Assembly (NCBI GenBank): GCA_003427395.1
Contig: BFEA01000077.1
Span: forward strand, 1,701,495-1,725,793
Reading direction: 5' to 3'
DNA: 24,299 nt
Origin: Chara braunii
Lineage: Eukaryota; Streptophyta; Charophyceae; Charales; Characeae
The translations under genes were made by a program, and so were the position numbers. Each line of letters begins with the position of its first letter. Position 1 is the first letter of the stretch. Under the pieces are notes generated by a model. The model saw nothing but the letters and a program-made list of their open reading frames with translations, was not told the origin of the DNA and made no database searches. Shown one piece after another: positions 1 to 10,527 of this stretch.

Positions 1-53
<53 letters not shown>
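1..53. repeat. (GA)n microsatellite
   Basis: Uninterrupted GA dinucleotide run at the window edge. The other edge of the window (24281-24299) is a CT run. Simple sequence; no function is inferred. Confidence 0.97.
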
Positions 54-54
<1 letters not shown>

Positions 55-231
55 ACTTTCGTCGGACTTTTCAGCCCCTGCCCCCGGCCCTGCATGCCCT
101 TTCCATTTGGCCCTGCTTTGCCACCGTTTCGATTTCGAGCCTGCGCATTTTCGTCGGACTTTTCAGCCCCTGCCCCCGGCCCCGTGCGCCCTTTCCATTT
201 GCCCCTGCTTTGCCACCGTTTCGTTTTCGAC
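53..231. repeat. Tandem duplication, 91-bp unit, two copies
   Basis: Copy 1 (about 53-143) and copy 2 (about 144-231) both read gcaYtttcgtcggactttt, then cagcccctgcccccggcc, then ccctttccatttg, then gctttgccaccgtttcg. They differ at a few positions, for example tgcatg versus cgtgcg. The high similarity suggests a fairly recent local duplication upstream of the STAR gene. Overlapping open frames here are by-products of C-rich sequence and the repeat. Confidence 0.9.
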
Positions 232-1451
232 CAATACCCGTTCCGACCAAAACCCAAAGCGCGGTCCCACCGGCAGCTACCGGTCCCTCATTTTTTAGAC
301 AAACTGCCCCCCCCCCGCAAAGTGCCATACCTGCACCTTCTTGCATTTTTCGAGCCTTCCAACGACCAAACGACCACCAAACGACCCGTAATAATGATCG
401 ACCTGTATAACGAAGGACCACGAAAAAATGTCTCCATGTCCCAAAGGGGGAAAACGCACCCCTGACGGGCTGCGAACTATACCATACCACAGCCTTAGGG
501 CTGCGAACTGGGCTTGCCCACCCAGGCCAAAGTAGCCACCCGGGTGCGAGGGGACTGGGGAGCCGGCGACCTTTCTAAAAGGACTGCAGGTTCGCTTTCG
601 GCGTTCCACAAGTGCCCCTCGCCGTCCGCCGCCATCCCCTAGGATCTTGGTGACAGGCGCCTGCACAGCGCGGGCCAGAGGACACGGAGGTCTCGTTCCA
701 AAACTTTTCCCATTCCGCGAATATGCGAAAGGGGCGTGAATGTTATGCATGATTTTTCTTTTATGAATATTCTTTTCACACGAAGTGATGCACTCGTCTG
801 GCGATGGGTGCCCTAACCAGCCCTGCGGACAAACCTATGAAGACGATAACAATTCGATTCGAGCGCTGACAACGTATCCATAGACGACGTGTCCGTAGAT
901 GAGGTCCGTCTGCAGGGCGAAGGGCGGTAGGGGTACGACGGAGCCTCCAATAGATGAATAACAATACAGTACACGAAAAGACAAAATTGCCTATCCAACT
1001 CTTGACACGCTTCCTTGGGTGTGGCCCGTTGTACATCGTCTTTCTCATGATCAGAGGCGTAGCGAATGTTGCGCTGTTTCGCAGTTGGCAAGGTTTCTGC
1101 GATCGGCGCAATCAGCTCCACTTGCGGTAGGAAAGCGCGCCCGCTTACATCCGTGACAACTAGTGCGGACACTGACGGCACTGGGTTCTTCCTTGCGCCA
1201 CGGGTGAGAGGATTGATGGAGGAGGTAAGGAGGCAGCGGGTTGAGTTACAGTTTGTTCCGGTGTTGCACTCTTCTTAGGGCTTTCTGTCGTCAGTTTCCC
1301 GACTGTTTTATTCTATTCGAGTTGCTGGGTGTCTCGCAACTCTCAATTCCGGCGAAATAAGCGCAGCCAGGCGAACGGACGGCCGGCGGCGGTCTGTGTA
1401 GGATATCGACGGCAGTGGACATCGCACGGAATCACTTCATCACTTTGCAAA
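232..1451 (+). other. Upstream region and probable 5' UTR of the STAR gene
   Basis: No coding gene is recognised here. The frame of exon 1 is open from about 1329 but has no ATG before 1452. A short upstream reading frame begins with ATG at 1216 and ends by 1278 (20 codons); it would be a uORF only if transcription starts upstream of it, and the start site cannot be read from the sequence. No convincing TATA box was found. The 151-codon minus-strand open frame at 295-750 has no recognisable domain and is treated as chance. Confidence 0.5.
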
Positions 1452-1531
1452 ATGACTGCTCGCTATCTGCCGGGGCTTGGATCGGGGTCTCTGACGATGA
1501 GACCTGACAGCGCGCCGAGGACAAATGACAG
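1452..1531 (+). CDS. STAR gene exon 1 (start codon, N-terminus)
   Basis: The ATG at 1452-1454 (context gcaaaATGac, A at -3) is the first in its frame. It encodes [26 protein letters not shown] plus two bases, AG. The donor is gacag|gtcagt at 1532. The leftover AG joins the first base of exon 2 (A) to make Arg, giving NDRYLATLL, which matches the RYL-type lead into QUA1 seen in plant STAR proteins. The MTARYL start resembles the MSxRY starts of relatives (recalled). Phase agreement, a good donor and the sequence match support it, but the exon is short and lies 4.3 kb from the next one, so transcript evidence would settle it. Confidence 0.78.
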
Positions 1532-4500
1532 GTCAGTTCTTCCTGCCAATCCTCTCTCTCTCTCCTATTCATCCCCCCCCTATCCGTAATTGTTTCCGCC
1601 TTTCTTTCTCCTGGTTGTCTGTCTGCTGTTCTCTACTCGGCTGGCTGCTTCTTGTCGCTCCTCAGCACAATACCTATTACGCTGTACTCAATTATGGCGA
1701 TGGCGTCTGTCTTCCGCGTCTCTTTGCCCTGGCAATCACTTTCCTCACCAGCTATGACCTAAGTCCAGTCCCACTTCAGGAGGTGTCTTTTCCACCAATT
1801 ATCGTGCTCCTCCCCGCTCCGCCCTGGCCACCCCGTGCACCCCTTCAACACACACCTGGCCGTGTTTCGCTCTCTTTTCCTTGCTCTCCGCCGCAGTACT
1901 TTCCAGTTCTGAAAAGCCTGTATTCGTGGTTCTCTCTTCCTTCCTGTTTTTGTTTTGTATCCTGTGCACCCTCGCACGCTGAGCTCTCTTCGCCGACTTC
2001 CCATGCCCCTCTCCAAGGCTCCATTCCTTTCCATGCACTCCTGGTCTGTGCTCAGTGATGTCAGCCTTCACTCTCTTCTTTTTGATCCTGAACACTCTTT
2101 TGCCTCTTCACTCAGGTGCGTTTCGTTGTTGTCCTCAGCGGAGCCGATTCTCCACTCATTGTCTCTTCTTACTCCTTAACTAACCTCTGGGGGTGATAGT
2201 CTTCTCTGCGTTTTCTTTCTCGCCCCCCTCTTTTTTGATAGTCCGCTCACATTATCTGTCACCCTTAGCGTCCTTTGTCGTCAGAAGCAATGAATTAATT
2301 ACTAGTCGTCATGAGGCGTTTTCCTTCTCTAGCGATCAGTCCTTAAGTCGTTATGGTTTTCTCCTCTCCCTGTTCTTGCGCCAGGCGTTGCGAATGTTCA
2401 CCTCCTATGGTGGCCACTTATTGTTAAACTTTGCTGCAACTTATCTTTTTTTCATTCGTCGTTTGTTTGCTATGGACTTCATTACGTTTTCTCTGCTTTT
2501 ATTTTGCTCTGTCAATTTTTTTCTGCTCTCATCCCTTTGTTGATGTACTGGCGTGATTATGGATCAAGTCCTTCGAGGGGTGTCTTATCTTCTTTGCGAT
2601 TCGTCGTTTCTTTTTTGGGGAAAAAAAAAGTTTTAGCAGCATCCGATTGCGGTGGCACAGGAATGTTTCGCACTCCCCTCCGCCTGTCAATTCTTCCTAG
2701 TGTTTTTGTCTTTTTGGAAATACCTCGGGTGTGTAGTGTATGTCTGTCTTCTTCGTTTTCTCCTAGGTTTTCTCGTCAACGCCAGCCGTTTCTCAACTGG
2801 ACTTGCTCTGTTGTTTCTGAGGGGAAAGCGTCTGTCACACTCCGGTCTGCGTCTCTGGTTCCTGCCCCAGGCGAGCTGTCTTGTCCACCTTCAGGCCCTT
2901 CACAAGTGGTTGAGTTTCCAATCTTCTGGTTTTTAAGTGCTAGGGTGTTCGGATTGATCTATGCTTCCACAGGGCAACATACATGCTATGTTTCCACAAT
3001 TTTGATTGAACACCCTTTGGGGCCGCGTTGCATCTCTTGATGGAAACGGCGGATCTTCCCTCCGCAGGAGTATGCTTGTCTACAGGGCTGAGGTGTACTC
3101 GCTCCCGGATTGACCTGCGAAGCGTGCAGCAGGTCCCGCCTGTTCGACTCCTCTTCCCATTGCCTCCGTTTACTTACGGAAGAATAACCTCTCCCCTGCA
3201 GGCATGCCCCCTTTCCTGTCGCTTCTGAGCGCGGTTACTCTAATCTAACGACGCAACGAGACTGGCGGCGCCCGCCGTTCACCGCCTCGTGGCTCCCCCG
3301 CCTGTGCATCGCCTTCGCGAAGACCTGTGTATCTACTTACTTACTTCGGCGGCTGTCTGAAGCACACCCTAGCTGGTATAACAGGTGCAGCAGCCGCATT
3401 GCCCCCCTCTTGCGATGGGTACCTATCTTGATTCGCATGGTTTAAGGCAGTAACCCGTCCCTGACGGCTTGTGTCGCACCGTCCTTCGTACGCGGGAATG
3501 GGTTCGGCTGGCGCCCCGCAGTGGGTGTGGTGCTTCTTCCGTGTTGGCGTGGTCCCGCTTTTTCCCGTTCTGCGTGGCGCCTCTTCTGTTTGACACCCTT
3601 TTCCTTAGTTACCTTCCTTCCTTCCTTACCCAGGCCGCTTGTCATCCGTGCGTGGCGGGTGGCGCTGTGACCCGCCGCATGGTGTGTGCTGTGCGCCTGC
3701 TTGCTTGCGTTGGCGCTTTTTTTCGAGTTTGAAATGGTGACGTCCTTTCCCGTTGAGCGGGGCGTCGTTTAGGCATTCCGTCTTTTCCCGAACTCGACGC
3801 ACCCTCAACATGAAATGGATACAAGCTATTTTTTCGGTCCGATACCATCGTGATGAGGGTGCTTAGTGCGCCCTGAAGACAAATAGTATTGCGCTCTGCT
3901 GCACGGTGGGCCGTGGCGCCTATTCCTGCGCAGGGTAGGGGGCTCGTTTCGCAACACGACAAGTGCAGCTTGGCGCTGTTCCCCGGTGCAGTAGCAGCTC
4001 CCCCTTGACGCTCATTTGGCGGTGTCACTATTTTACTTAATTTGGCGCCCTAATGCATGACACGGTTCCCGCGCTCCGTAATCGTCTCTTTCGTTCCCTT
4101 GCCCTTGTTGCATGCAAACTGGGACGTTGCGATATTTCCTCTTTTTTGCGCTCCGTAATCGTCTTTGGTTCCCTTGCGCGCCAAGCGCGCGCTTCGAGCT
4201 ACAAGTGTAAGGCATAGCCGCCGCGGGTGGCCCCCTTTCTGGCCCCCGAAATGCGCCCTTCCCGCTTCGCCACGTCAAACGCCGCGAGCATTGCGCAGGT
4301 CGTTGCCCAAGTATCTCCCTGCACCTCTGGAGCCGAAGGACTCCGACGCCACTTTCTTCATTCCAAACGGAATACAGAGATTGGAGATCTGCACATTGAA
4401 GGTTGGTCACCAGAAAAAAAAAAGGTTTCTTTCGGCTGGCCACAGAATATGTCGTGACCACCGCCCAAAGAATATGTCGACGAGGGCGCAGCACTTCGTG

Positions 4501-7500
4501 TGTCCTCTTACGCACGGCGCGGGCGGAGCACAGTCTTTGACTGCAAATCGAAGGGGCGCAGACAGGCGCCCATTCACCTGTTGTCTATGGGGAAGACAGT
4601 CTTTGACTGTGCCGATGAAGAAGGATGTCGCCCTCGACCGCTGCCCTGTACTGGCTTCGCCCACCTTATATACATGCATATCCCTGGGTCAGTGTTTCAA
4701 TTCCGAAGGGATGTCGCTCTCGCCTTCTGCCCTGTAGCGGCTCTATCCACCTGTGAATACATTCCCCCCGGATATTGTACCGATTGCAGAGGGATGTCGC
4801 TCTCGACTGCCCTGTAGCAGCTTCTGCCGCATTGAATTCGTACCCCTGCTTTTGTTCCAATTTCATCTTTGTCCTCCTGCATCTTGGTCTGTGTGTGGAA
4901 GGGTGTGGTGTGGGTAGTAGGTGAAATATACCTAGGATGCGTTTTCCACTCGAATATTTTAGGGCAGCGGTTGTGTTATTCCCCACCTCTTTTCTCCCGT
5001 GTGGGTGGCGGCAAAAATCGTAGTTGTTGATGACGTATGGCCTCCCTCTTCTCTTCTTGTAGGGTTTCTCTGAGGGCGTTTTGGTGTAGAAGCCATATCC
5101 GCTTTTGACATGAATGGCAACCAGGTGAATTTCGCCCCTCTTCTGGCCCCGCGTTCTAGCATGATGGCCCTAGTGTGAACTTGCTCTGATCGTCATTTTC
5201 GGTTATGATGTGCCTCGTTTTTTTCCTTCCTCCCCCCTTTAGGCCCCCTCGATCGCGGCAGCAGCTAGCTCATTTCTGCAATTCCGTTTGAGCGGGAGCT
5301 TGCTCTGCTGATCATCATTCCTATCCCGGCAATCACTAGAGAGGAGGAAGACGACGACCTGATCGTCAAGCTTCTCTTGGAAAATGGTTAGGCACGTCAT
5401 CAATTGAACTCTGAGCAGGGATTTTCTTTCGCGCTATATTGATCTTGGTCGTCATTGGAAAGAAAGTGATTTTCAGTTCAGTGCCGTTTTTTGTTTCATT
5501 TTTTGAATCCTTGTTCAGTCCCCATCGCCCTGTAATTACGCTGTTCCCTCCCCTCCTCACCTTGACTCTGAAGATTGTCATTTTGAAGGTTGTTCTTTTG
5601 CCCAGATGAACAACCTAAGAATCTACAAATTCCCCGACCATGACTTGGAAAGGAAAATAAAATTATTATTTTCCTACCAAGATAAAATTGAATATTGCAC
5701 AGATGACGAATGAACGACGTCCTCGATTCTTGCGTTCATATGGAAGAGGTCCTGTCTGACGTCGACTATGTTCTTGGTAAATATGCCTCGTGTGCTCTGG
5801 CTGACGTTGTACACATATAGATACTTGGCGACTCTGCTCGCGGAGCGGCAAAATCTGAGTCCTTTTGTGGAAGTTCTACCGAACTGTAGTCGGCTGCTCA
5901 ACCAAGGTTGTAAGACGTCATCAATCCTCTCGCCGTTGATTGTATCCAACTCGTCTGCTCTTTTTCTTTTTTTTTTCTTTTTGCTTGTTTCCAAAATTTG
6001 TCTACGTTCCTCGTTATTGTTCCTGCGCCCCCCTCGCCTTTCTACCTACAATCTGTGATTGATAAGAGGGGAGTATATACGTGAAAAAAAGAAACGAAAG
6101 GTGCCCTGTGCCCCCCATTCTGGAGCTTGTGTGGATATTATATCACAGACGCAAGCTGTCCCGACGAGGAGTTTGGGCCTCGCTTCCGCACACAATGCTC
6201 TGAATGCCGGGGGGAAAATCTGCAGTGGACTCTTGATCCTGCACGGCGACAGGGATAATCGAATAGCTACAAGCCGTGGTCACACACGTGCCGTGTCAGA
6301 ACAGGTTCTTGAGGAGAATAGCCTCGTTGCTCACCTGTGGATGAACTGAGTGTTTGTTTGCTATATGTCGGAGGAAAAATGTGGTTGTGAAATGTGTTAC
6401 GTTTTGTTGTATTTTGCCCCCTTGGTCTTGGGAAGGATCATGGGGGTTGATTTTAATTGTTCAGGAAGGCTGTAAGACGTCGCAAGGAAGGCGGCGGGGG
6501 GAAGGGAGAGACGGATGTAAGGTTGGGGAAAACAGGGGGATATCGAATGTTTAAGTGTAGTAGATATGCCTTGCAGGCATCGTTACCTTGCGGGTGGGAC
6601 CGTGAGACGCTCCCTAAGCAGCAAACTGCCGACTTTGAACTGGTGCGGACAATTGGAATCCGACTGTTTAATTAGAAAAAAAAATTGTTGCGATGGGTCC
6701 CAACGGATGTGGACGCAATCTGATTTCTGCCCAGTGTGAAGAGAGATACAACCAAGCGCGGGTAAGAGGTGGGAGTAACTACTCTCTCAAGGTAGCCAAA
6801 TTTTCCTCATCATTTAAAAAAAAAAGAGAAGAAAAAAGGTGTCGGTATCACGGGCTTGGAAAGTATTGCCCCTCCCACTGTCAGGCAATCCCTGCCTTAC
6901 AAGATCCAGGTAGGTTGTTACTGTCTTGAGTGGACGAATGAATGGGCTAGAGCAATTAGTGCCCCAATAATCAGGGGGGTACATAGAATCCACACTGTTG
7001 CCATTCATGACCTATCTGGGCCTATCTGGGCCTTGGAATTGTCAAAGTGACAGGAAATAGTATAGCAGGGTTTAGTTGGTTAACTGCTATCCCTTCTTCT
7101 GAGAGAGAGGAAGGGGTACGCATGCGCAACGTTTTGAAAACGTGGGTGGATAATTCATGTGTTATATGGTATAATAATATCCGCCGTGTAGTCTTCCCAC
7201 ATGGGAATTGGGTTGAAGAAAAAGAGTTTCCAGCCGAAGGTAAAGGGAAAACGTTTTTTCTTTTTTGTTTTTTTTTTGTTTTTTGTTTTTTTTTTGTTTT
7301 GTATTTTCTGCGATGTGACTACGGATTGAAGCAAGCGATAGGAAAGAAAGTGTAATTTTCTGCAGCCTTGAAGGTGGTCGTTAATTTTGAACACAGCTTC
7401 TATCGTCAAGACGGAAACAGATTCTTTCCTCTCTGTTTTGGACGTGGCGATTATGGAGTGAAAGAACGGTTTTAACTGCTCATGCTCGAATTTGGTAGTG

Positions 7501-10496
7501 TTGGACGCCAGATTCTTTCCTTCCTGTTTTGGACCCCAGATTACATTTGAATTCCTTTTTCTTTTTTTTCTTTTTTAATCTGTAACGTAATTACTTTGGG
7601 AAGTTGCTGAGTGCGCTCATGGATATTTTTGGGATCAACGTTTTTTGTTTTTGTTTTGGTGTCCTGTTGTACATGTCAGCGGATTTTCTTTTGTTCGTTT
7701 GTTTTAACCTCCCGTTGCCTCTTCTTTCAACCTGGATCTAAGGGAATAATAGGACGAACATGGTGTCGTACTGTCCTCACCCATATATTTGCGACCAGCC
7801 TTTGCTGTCTATGTTGAATTCCAAGAGCGATGCTCTTAAATCCCTAGTCTCCTTTTACCGTTGGATTCACTGAGCTCACTTGCTATGACAAAACCTCGGA
7901 AGACACCCTGACTCTCTTTGGACCCTTGAATCCGAAAATTCTTTTCCGCTTTTGTGAACTCCGGGGCCCTTGACGGTCCATTTATCGAGCGCCTTTTGTG
8001 GGGCCTGGTTCCTGTATCGATGTACTCTTCTTGGATGTGAGAAAGGTGCTTTGAGCACTTCCTTTCACCTTCTTCTTCTTCTTCTGCTTCTTCTTCTTTG
8101 TCTTTCTTTTGCGGATTTTGCCCCGCAGAAGACCCCACCCACTTTCCTTTCCTCACATTTCTCCCCGCCACATCCCCAATCCTTCGGTCCTACCTCAGTG
8201 TCTACCATTCAGGATAAGCATCCCTTTATCATTTCTCGGTGGGAGGACCTGACAGGGCAGTGGTTACAGTCACCAACGCTAAGCAGCATATGGCGCTTTG
8301 CCCTGTTGGAGCATGCTTGAATGAAATCCCTGTTTTTGTACAGGTATTTGAATGAAAGCCCTGTTTTTGTACAGGTATTTTGAGGGGTAGGTGGACGCAT
8401 TCTCTGCGAGTCCCGTGGGTAGACCCTAGACGCCCCCTAAGTTTAATACCCAGGTCCCTCATTGTGATGAGCATGCTCCCTGAGCTCCCTCACGCAGTGT
8501 CTAGTGGATGAGCTTACAGGGGCGCTGACATGGTAAGATTCACGTTTAGGGTCTTTGTGCTGTTGCTTGGTATAGTGAGTCTAATTCTTTTCTGGCTGAC
8601 ATTACGAACATGCAACGTTATGTTCGAATACAACGGTACCAGTACATCCGACATGCGCCCTTGGACCCATGAACCGAAGGATGGGTTGTCTTAGTGAGTC
8701 AACGTCTTTTGGGAAAGGATTGAATGGGCTTCATGCATTGGCAGGTGAAGTGCTCTAGTCTTTGCGAGGCTTCATTTATTCCTTGGTGGCAAGGAATAAC
8801 ACAGTGACTGCTTTGTTCAATGGCGTGCACGTGGATGATTTTTTGTATGATTTCAATATGGTGTTCATGTGTTCTGTCCGAATATGTATGTTTGCTTGGC
8901 ATGGGTTCGATCTCGGGATCTAGGCGTTTTTTAAAATTTTGTGCGTGTAGTTTGACGTCAAGGCTGTACCTGCGCCTTAGATATAGAGTAGGCTTTCTCT
9001 CTGTAGTCCCATTAGGCCCTGTGCCGGGGGAACTCGGCCCAGTGGGAGCAGATGCAGAACCAATGGGCACAGTCATTGCCTCATAGATGTGGCGCTACTG
9101 GGCACTGTCATCCACTTGAACCGGGATGAAGTAGGGCCAGAGCCCCGTCGTACCTGATCCGGTGTCGAAGTGTGCATAAAGTATAACCAGTTTAGGAAGA
9201 GTCGGACAGACAGGTCCCTCGAGTTTGCACAGTGGGAGAGGCGCATGCCGAATCATCACCTGGGTTGAGGAAAAGCTGGGCAGACTGGAGCTTCCTGAGG
9301 GCAGAGGAGTGGGAGAGGTTGGGCCCAGTCATTCTTCTGGGTGTTCCAGCGTTGATTTGGGGAGAGCCCTGGGCCCAGCAATCCCCTGGATGTTCCAGTG
9401 TCGAATCGGCGATAGAGTAGGAAGCTGAGGAGGAGTTGCACAGAATTGCAGTGGTAGCGGTACATGTGCAGTGTGCACTAGCTGTGTGTATCATTGTAGG
9501 TGCTATGGGGAATGTTGCTCGCGGCAATTAATTCTGTATCTCCTATGTGTGGAGTGAGCCTTTACCTCATACATGGAGCAGTTTAGCTCTGTCACCTGCG
9601 TTAATGGTTCCTTTTGTTTTGTACAATCTCTCTATTCTCTCTCTCCCTCTCTCGCTTTACTTCGGAGAGGGAATAGATTCGCAGGATCGTAGGGTATGGG
9701 ATTGGATGAGCTTGCCCATCAGTGCGTATGACTGCCTTTACACAGCCACCTTTCTCCTTCTGAATTTGCCTCCTTAGCTGATTGGAACTGGTTGGAAAGA
9801 TGTCACTGCTCAATCTGCATCAATAACTGAAACAGTGTTGACTCATGAACTGCTCGGTCCTCCTTAGTAATTGAAACAATGTTGACACACCAATGGTGCC
9901 TTTTTTTTAATCGTTAACTCGCACTGAAAGCTGTGATGGTTCTTATAGACTGGGTGGTGACAGAGTTTAGGCAAACTGGTCCGGGAAACACATGCTCCGA
10001 AGAATTTTTCAATGGGTAAAGCCAGAGTGTCTATGAAAGTAAAAGAAGTATTTACAGACGGTTTCTGGCTGAGGAAGGTGTGTAGTTGTAAATACCCGTG
10101 TGGTCCACGGAGCACACAATCTGAAGTTTTAAATATGCAGACATTCAGCTTGCTGTATTGCCAACAGACATGCCTCTTACTGTATTGCCGCTGACTGTAT
10201 GTCCAATGTACGGCCTCCGTAGGCAATTGACTATCTGCCTTCTGGATACAGCTTGATCAGTGACGATGAGAGGATGGAACAGGATGTTGGATGATGCTTC
10301 TGCTTGATGGGTTGCCTGGTTTGTCCATTGCACACCAGATTGATTGATGAACGATCATGACCGGAGCAGTGAGGGGAAAAACTGTGTTAGCAGTGATGGT
10401 GAGGGTTCTCTTTGGTGATATTGCCTGCAACGTGTTTATAACAATTAACAAGGTTGACCATGGTGGGAATATTAATGCTGATCACCAACTTATTGA

Positions 10497-10527
<31 letters not shown>

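Larger units (their letters stand above)
1532..5820 (+). other. Intron 1 (4289 nt)
   Basis: GT-AG intron, donor gtcagt and acceptor acatatag. Its first kilobase (about 1540-2600) is strongly pyrimidine-rich on the sense strand. About 3230-4300 is more GC-rich. About 4500-4840 carries short degenerate repeats (separate entries). The long open frames at 2504-3040 and 4165-4737 show no recognisable domain and look like chance frames in biased sequence. No other gene is supported. Confidence 0.75.

Noticed and set aside
295-750. Minus-strand 151-codon open frame
   Set aside because: No recognisable domain, no splice or neighbour context, and it lies in GC-rich repeated upstream sequence; long chance frames are expected there.
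2504-3040. Plus-strand 178-codon open frame in intron 1
   Set aside because: Composition follows the pyrimidine-rich tract (Ser, Leu, Phe, Pro rich), no domain is seen, and it lies inside a gene whose flanking exons join in phase.
4165-4737. Plus-strand 190-codon open frame, the longest in the window
   Set aside because: It runs through degenerate repeats, has no known motif, and overlapping frames on both strands are equally open.
5710-5820. Short ATG frame (36 codons) ending just at the exon 2 acceptor, and the in-frame ATG at 5768 as a possible start of the STAR protein
   Set aside because: Exon 1 at 1452-1531 joins exon 2 in the right phase and gives the expected RYL lead, while [11 protein letters not shown] does not resemble family N-termini. 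It is kept only as a weak alternative start.
8903-8920. gggttcgatctcggg, resembling a tRNA T-arm or Pol III B box
   Set aside because: No matching A box, acceptor stem or anticodon arm at the right spacing on either strand.
8699-9076. Minus-strand 125-codon frame with a [17 protein letters not shown] stretch faintly like the region after the reverse-transcriptase YxDD box
   Set aside because: The YxDD box itself and the neighbouring RT motifs are absent, so a retrotransposon call is not supportable without a profile search.
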